From: Spirodela intermedia
Lineage: Eukaryota > Streptophyta > Magnoliopsida > Alismatales > Araceae
Direction of reading: 5' to 3'
DNA: 64,000 bases
Assembly (NCBI GenBank): GCA_902729315.2
Contig: LR746264.1
Span: 8,525,878 to 8,589,877 of the forward strand
How positions within the stretch are numbered: position 1 is the stretch's first letter; each line of letters starts with the position of its first letter. Of the stretch, positions 59,878 to 64,000 are shown piece after piece. Below the pieces are notes generated by a model that had not been told where the DNA came from, did no database searches, and saw only the letters and a program-made list of their open reading frames with translations. The position numbers were made by a program, and so were the translations under genes.

Positions 59878-60811
59878 CCCATCTAAGCATATCGTCAGGT
59901 TTCATATCGGCGCCATGTGAGGGAGAGCTCAGCGTCTGTAAAGCCCTAAGCTTACCACTCGGCGGCACCGGCTGTGTTCTTATTTTAATGGCCTAGCATG
60001 GCCTTTCCTACCCCAGAATCAGGGCTCATGCCCCTCGCTGGGCCATGCTAGCTCATCTTCCCCCCTTCCGACGCTCCAAGGGAATGGCCGCCTCCCCAGA
60101 TTCCGGGTCTACTGTTTGCCGGCGGAGCCCGAAGGCATCACTGCACTCGCCAGTGACTCGCCGCCACTCCGCCTGAGCTGTGGTCGCCAGCGGCCATATC
60201 CTCAGAGTTCGTAGTGGTTCCTTATTTGATCGATGTGGAAGGACGGGGTGATAGCGGCTTTGTCAACGGGAGCCTGTGCCAACTTGCGCTCTTGAGGCTT
60301 CAACGAAGTCTGACTTTGAAGATAAGACAGAACTAGATGATACGTCAGTCCCGATACGAAGGCGACGATTCTGCGGGGGTGGCCAACCCAGCTCGTCAGC
60401 GAGGTCGACAGCGGCCCCCCGGCGGCGGTCAGCGGCTGTGCCACTGGAGGCGTTATAACCGTCTATGACGAACGAACGAAAGAAAGTCGCGGTGATTCGA
60501 AAGCAGAGCCCAATGGCGGTAATTCATTGCCACGGCCTCGAGGCTCTGCATCTTCCACTCTCTCTCTCTAAATTTTGCGTTGACAGGTGGGAGGGTGACA
60601 AGACACATTAAACGAAAGGCGATTTAGATCTACGGCGGCCCTTTCACCTGCTCCCGCCGCCGGTCGGCGACTGGTTCGTCTAAACGCGTGGGCCGGCAAC
60701 TTTTTTCGCCGGGCTCGTCGGATAAAACTCGCACCCTCCTCCGGCAGCAAGCTCCCCCCCCCTCCCTCCGCTGGATAGAGCTGAGCCGCATTGGCCGCCA
60801 CCGCCGCCGCC
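59878..60811. other. Divergent intergenic region
   Basis: Upstream of both the DUF4228-type gene (-) and the dehydrogenase gene (+). No ATG-initiated extension encoding a transit peptide was recognised directly 5' of the dehydrogenase start. Confidence 0.5.
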
Positions 60812-62212
60812 ATGGTCGCCACCTCACCGGCGCTGATTCACCGCCGGTCCCTGAGGATCGGCATCGTGGGCTTCGGCCCGTTCGCCCAGTTCCTGGCGGA
60901 GGCCATGCTCCGGCAGGGCCATTCCCTCACCGCCACCTCCCGCTCCGACCATTCCCAACGCTGCTCGCAAATGGGCATCAACTTCCTCAAGTACATTGCC
61001 TTCTCCGACCCTCCCTCCCTCCCTCCCTCCATCCCTCCTTCCCCACATTCCAGCGCTCCGGCGGCGCCGCTGATGACGGCCACTATTTCAGGGACGCGAC
61101 CGAGTTCCTCGAGAATGAGAACGAAATCGTCCTCCTATGCACCTCCATCGTCTCCCTGGAAGAAGTCCTCCGCTCGCTCCCCATCGGCCGCTGCCGGAGC
61201 CCTCGCCTCTTCGTGGACGTCCTATCGGTGAAGGAGCACCCGAGGGAGCTCCTCCTGCAGGCACATTACAACTTTACGTCTCTCTAAGCCCCTCCGTCTT
61301 CTAGGGTTTCCGCCATGGCTGAAACCGACTGTGCCCGCCGCAGTTGCTGCCGGAGGAAGCGGACGTCCTCTGCACTCACCCGATGTTCGGGCCGGAGAGC
61401 GGGAAGCACGGCTGGGCGGGGCTGCCGCTGGTGTTCGAGCGGGTTCGGATCAGAGACCACCCCCTCTGCGTGGAGTTCCTGGAGATCTTCCAGCGGGAGG
61501 TAAGCCCTAGCTAGCCTCTTTTAGATCCTTTCCCTATGGAACCCTGCTTATCCATGCCGGTAGAAACTCCGTTTCAGGGTTGCAGGATGGTGGAGATGCC
61601 ATGCGAGGAGCACGACCGGATGGCGGCTCGCAGCCAGTTCCTCACTCACACCGTCGGGAGGTGAGCTGCTCTTCCTTCTTCAACCACCAGCGCGTACCAT
61701 CTGCTCCTGGTGTGATCTGCCCAGATCTTCTCTTATCCTGCAGAGTTCTGTCAGAGATGGAGCTAGAGCCGACACCCATCGACACCAAGGGGTTTCAGAC
61801 GCTACTTCAGCTGGTAAATTGAAGCAGCATTTGCTGTTACTTGATAAAAAATATGACACTAGCGCATTATATCAGGTTATAGTGTGAGATTCTTGAATGA
61901 TTAGTCGGATCTTGAGATTTGCAGAGGGATAACACGTTGAAGGATAGCCTGGACTTGTACCTGGGGCTGTTCCGGCACAATAAGTTCGCCAAGGAAGAGG
62001 TACCGGACTTACCCAGTTGCCCACCGCCGTCGCCTTCTCCGATCTCGCTGCCGGTTTCAAAGGTCTTTTCCATGGTTTTGTGGCAGCTGGAGAAGCTGGA
62101 GGCCGCATTCCAGTCCGTGAAGAACAGGCTAATGGAGAAAATCAGCGAAGAAGCGTTGGCCGCTCAGTCTGCTGTTCCATCATCAGCCAGCGCTGCAAGG
62201 GGCCGGGCTTGA
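60812..62212 (+). CDS. Arogenate/prephenate dehydrogenase-like protein (TyrA family)
   Basis: NAD(P)-dependent enzyme of tyrosine synthesis (arogenate to Tyr, or prephenate to 4-hydroxyphenylpyruvate). Exons: 60812-60990, 61092-61260, 61344-61499, 61578-61660, 61744-61813, 61925-61999, 62087-62212; 285 residues. The nucleotide-binding motif IGIVGFGPFAQFLA lies at residues 16-29, with only 15 residues before it, so no plastid transit peptide is apparent. Then come VLLCTSIVSLEEVL, LFVDVLSVKEHP, the catalytic region CTHPMFGPESGKHGW, MVEMPCEEHDRMAARSQFLT, EPTPIDTKGFQTLL and a C-terminal DLYLGLFRHNKFAKEE. Exon 2 ends at CTGCAG|gc, a GC donor. The first intron acceptor (ATTTCAG at 61085-61091) is the only one that keeps frame; a better pyrimidine-tract acceptor just upstream would shift it. 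Asp in EHDR may be the residue that favours arogenate over prephenate (uncertain recollection). Confidence 0.9.
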
Positions 62213-62940
62213 TCGGGGGTGCCTAGAAAGTTTCCCTTTCTACAATAATGTCTAGAACTGTGCCAGTGGAAGAGACTCTTCCTTTCAAGTGTATCAGATG
62301 ACGATCTGGTAAGGTTTTCAGTCAGAACCATGCAGTTTCTGTGAAGATCTTACTGAGCCAGAAGCATGTAACCACTTGGAATAGTAATAGGGTAAAGCTA
62401 GACGACCAGCAGCTCTAAGCCACTCCTAAGCTGGGAAAATGGAGGATCCAGCGCCAGCACCTGGTCTGCCATAAGATTAAAAGGGTAAAAAAATTAGCCA
62501 ATGCCAAATCAAGAAAAACAGAGGCCAAATATATTATTAACCTGTGTTTGAGCAGAGAATGCTCAGCTGCTTGCCGATTTCCTTCCATGTCTCATTATAG
62601 AATGCAGCAGCGACGAGGGCAATAAATCTGTGAATCCTGTTCCAATCAGTGGCGACCATTGGATGATGCAAAGGTCGAACAATGTTGGGTAACTTTTCTT
62701 ATTACCTAAAAATATTAGATATTTTACAAAAAAAGAAATGTACACATTTCTACAAACTCTCCATTTATAAGAACTTTATGAAGCATTGCTCTGGTACATT
62801 AGTTGTGATTCCGAAGTGGGTCAAAACACCCAGTGCTGTGTAGCGAGATCCAAGGCGACTCTGCTGCAGAATGCGAAGATTTCTGTTAATCTCGTTCTCT
62901 GAGAAGTTCACCGCCGATGTTGGCATCAATACTCGAGCAG
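62213..62940. other. Intergenic/3' UTR region
   Basis: 3' UTR of the dehydrogenase and probably the 3' flank of a convergent minus-strand gene. No coding sequence is recognised. Confidence 0.5.
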
Positions 62941-63314
62941 CTAAGGGCTGTCGCTGGATTGATTGCTTCTTTCCTCTATGCTGGTTGCGCTGGTAGAACT
63001 ACATTCCATGAGAGAGGGGGGCTCAAGAGCGTCTGAACCTCGAGACGTCATTCCATCCTGAAGTGACGGCACCGCAGCAGATTCAATGGCCTCCTTACGT
63101 GGTTGAAGTCCTGTAAGTCGGGCAAGATCTATCCATTGCTGCAAACATTTTTAGCGAGAAAAAGTCAGCAACGTGAGGAAATATAGAAAAGCACTACTCA
63201 ACTGAAAATGCAAAATATCAAAATAATCGGCCTCCACATGTTCAGGTTTATCATCCATGTTAATAACATTTATCGTCTCCTCTGGATGCTCATCATCCGA
63301 TATTAAAATCGGGT
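62941..63314 (-). CDS. Possible 3' exons of an unrecognised minus-strand gene (structure unresolved)
   Basis: A candidate exon 63203-63314 has a good acceptor (ATTGTCAG) and encodes an acidic, protein-like stretch (LISDDEHPEETINVINMDDK, then ADYFDILHF). A second candidate starts at 63139 after TTTGCAG, encodes QWIDLARLTGLQPRKEA and a Ser-rich tail, and ends at TAG 62941-62943. The two do not join in frame with the visible donor CA|gttgag, so either one boundary or one exon is wrong. No family is recognised. Upstream exons would lie beyond the window. Confidence 0.25.
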
Positions 63315-64000
63315 CTGACAATATTATTATAAGATGTAAATAATATGCTATCAAGTAATAAATGTACTCTTGTTTGGGAAAAGATAAAACTGTCCTGCCA
63401 TGTTAAGTTGAATATCCAACGGCCTGGCAATGCTACCTAAGAAAGCGTTAAGAAATAAGAAATGAATATGAAAGCCCGGTTTTAAGAAGTCGGCAATGGT
63501 TCCTAATAAACTTTTATTACATGTGGGCTGGGAGGTGGGACTTATATTTTCGAAGAGACCAATACTAGCCGAAATGATGAAATACTAAACCACCACCAGG
63601 GTAAAATATCATGAAGAGGCAGGATCACAGTAATTACCCATTATTTCAGATATTACACGATTAGGGTATGAATATGAAAGCCCTTGGTTAAATCCCTAAC
63701 ACATCTCATGAATTGTCTATTGGCATGCACGACTGCGGTTAAATAGTATCCACTGCTAAAACCCAAGAGGGTCCACCTCATTTTTTGAAGGAAACAGATT
63801 TGAAAACCTTAGAAAAGTATGCTACTTTCTCTCAACAATAATGTCCCATAAAACAAAAACATGGGCTCAAAACATGACCACATTTCCTTTTCCCTTTAAT
63901 TAAAAATATCGGCTTTAGCTAAAATCCAACGAAAACAACAGGAAGAAGCATAACCCGGAAAAGTCTACACTTTAAGAAGGAATATCTTAAGCAATGAATG
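63315..64000. other. AT-rich sequence at window end
   Basis: Probably intron of the unresolved minus-strand gene or intergenic. The phrase GAATATGAAAGCCC occurs twice (around 63464 and 63670). No coding sequence seen. Confidence 0.4.

Noticed and set aside
1-64000. CRISPR arrays, operons, bacterial-type defence or biosynthetic clusters
   Set aside because: All genes are intron-bearing or otherwise typical plant nuclear genes; repeats are microsatellites, not spaced direct repeats.

Overview
The window is nuclear DNA from a flowering plant. The genes are split by GT-AG introns, the families are plant-specific (P-class and DYW PPR proteins, group I WRKY, SCAR/WAVE, CASP-like, ERD15, clade-E-like PP2C, a DUF4228-type protein, plant arogenate dehydrogenase), and CT/GA microsatellites lie in leaders and introns. 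About one gene per 4 kb indicates a compact, gene-rich euchromatic segment. Several GC-rich genes (DYW-PPR, WRKY, DUF4228-type) sit beside AT-rich ones, which would fit a monocot or early-diverging angiosperm, but the species cannot be fixed from sequence alone.

Layout. 1-7.5 kb: 3' part of a D-Ala-D-Ala ligase gene (+). 8.1-11.2 kb: intronless-CDS DUF2985/PLAC8 membrane protein (+), followed by a long pyrimidine minisatellite. 13.1-13.7 kb: wound-induced-protein-1/NTF2-like gene with no ATG at its expected start. 14.6-15.0 kb: possible three-exon microprotein (-). 15.5-17.2 kb: P-class PPR (-), head-to-head with U2B'' snRNP (+, 17.6-20.7 kb) over a 363-bp shared promoter. 21.6-31.8 kb: SCAR/WAVE actin regulator (+). 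32.5-34.7 kb: DYW-class PPR (+). 35.3-36.3 kb: small single-Sel1-repeat protein (+). 37.7-41.3 kb: F-box/LRR protein of the FBL3 type (+). 42.9-45.2 kb: WRKY33-like factor (+) with a W-box cluster in its promoter. 46.2-46.7 kb: ERD15-like PAM2 protein (-). 47.7-51.4 kb: decayed Ty1/copia element with both LTRs and a 5-bp target duplication. 51.9-52.8 kb: CASP-like 4B protein (-). 55.2-57.3 kb: PP2C (+). 59.1-59.6 kb: DUF4228-type protein (-). 60.8-62.2 kb: arogenate/prephenate dehydrogenase-like gene (+) with a probable GC-AG intron and no obvious transit peptide. 62.9-63.3 kb: unresolved gene tail (-).

These genes do not form one pathway. Two groups share a theme: organelle RNA factors (the two PPR genes) and stress or defence regulation (WUN1-like, WRKY33-like, ERD15-like, PP2C). 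I found no previously undescribed multi-gene system. The most notable items are the apparent non-AUG start of the WUN1-like gene, a perfect intronic hairpin in U2B'', the GC-AG intron and short N-terminus of the dehydrogenase, a NAGNAG acceptor inside a poly-Gln tract of the WRKY gene, and the directional decay of the copia element. Exon coordinates were derived by hand from splice consensus, frame continuity and family conservation.
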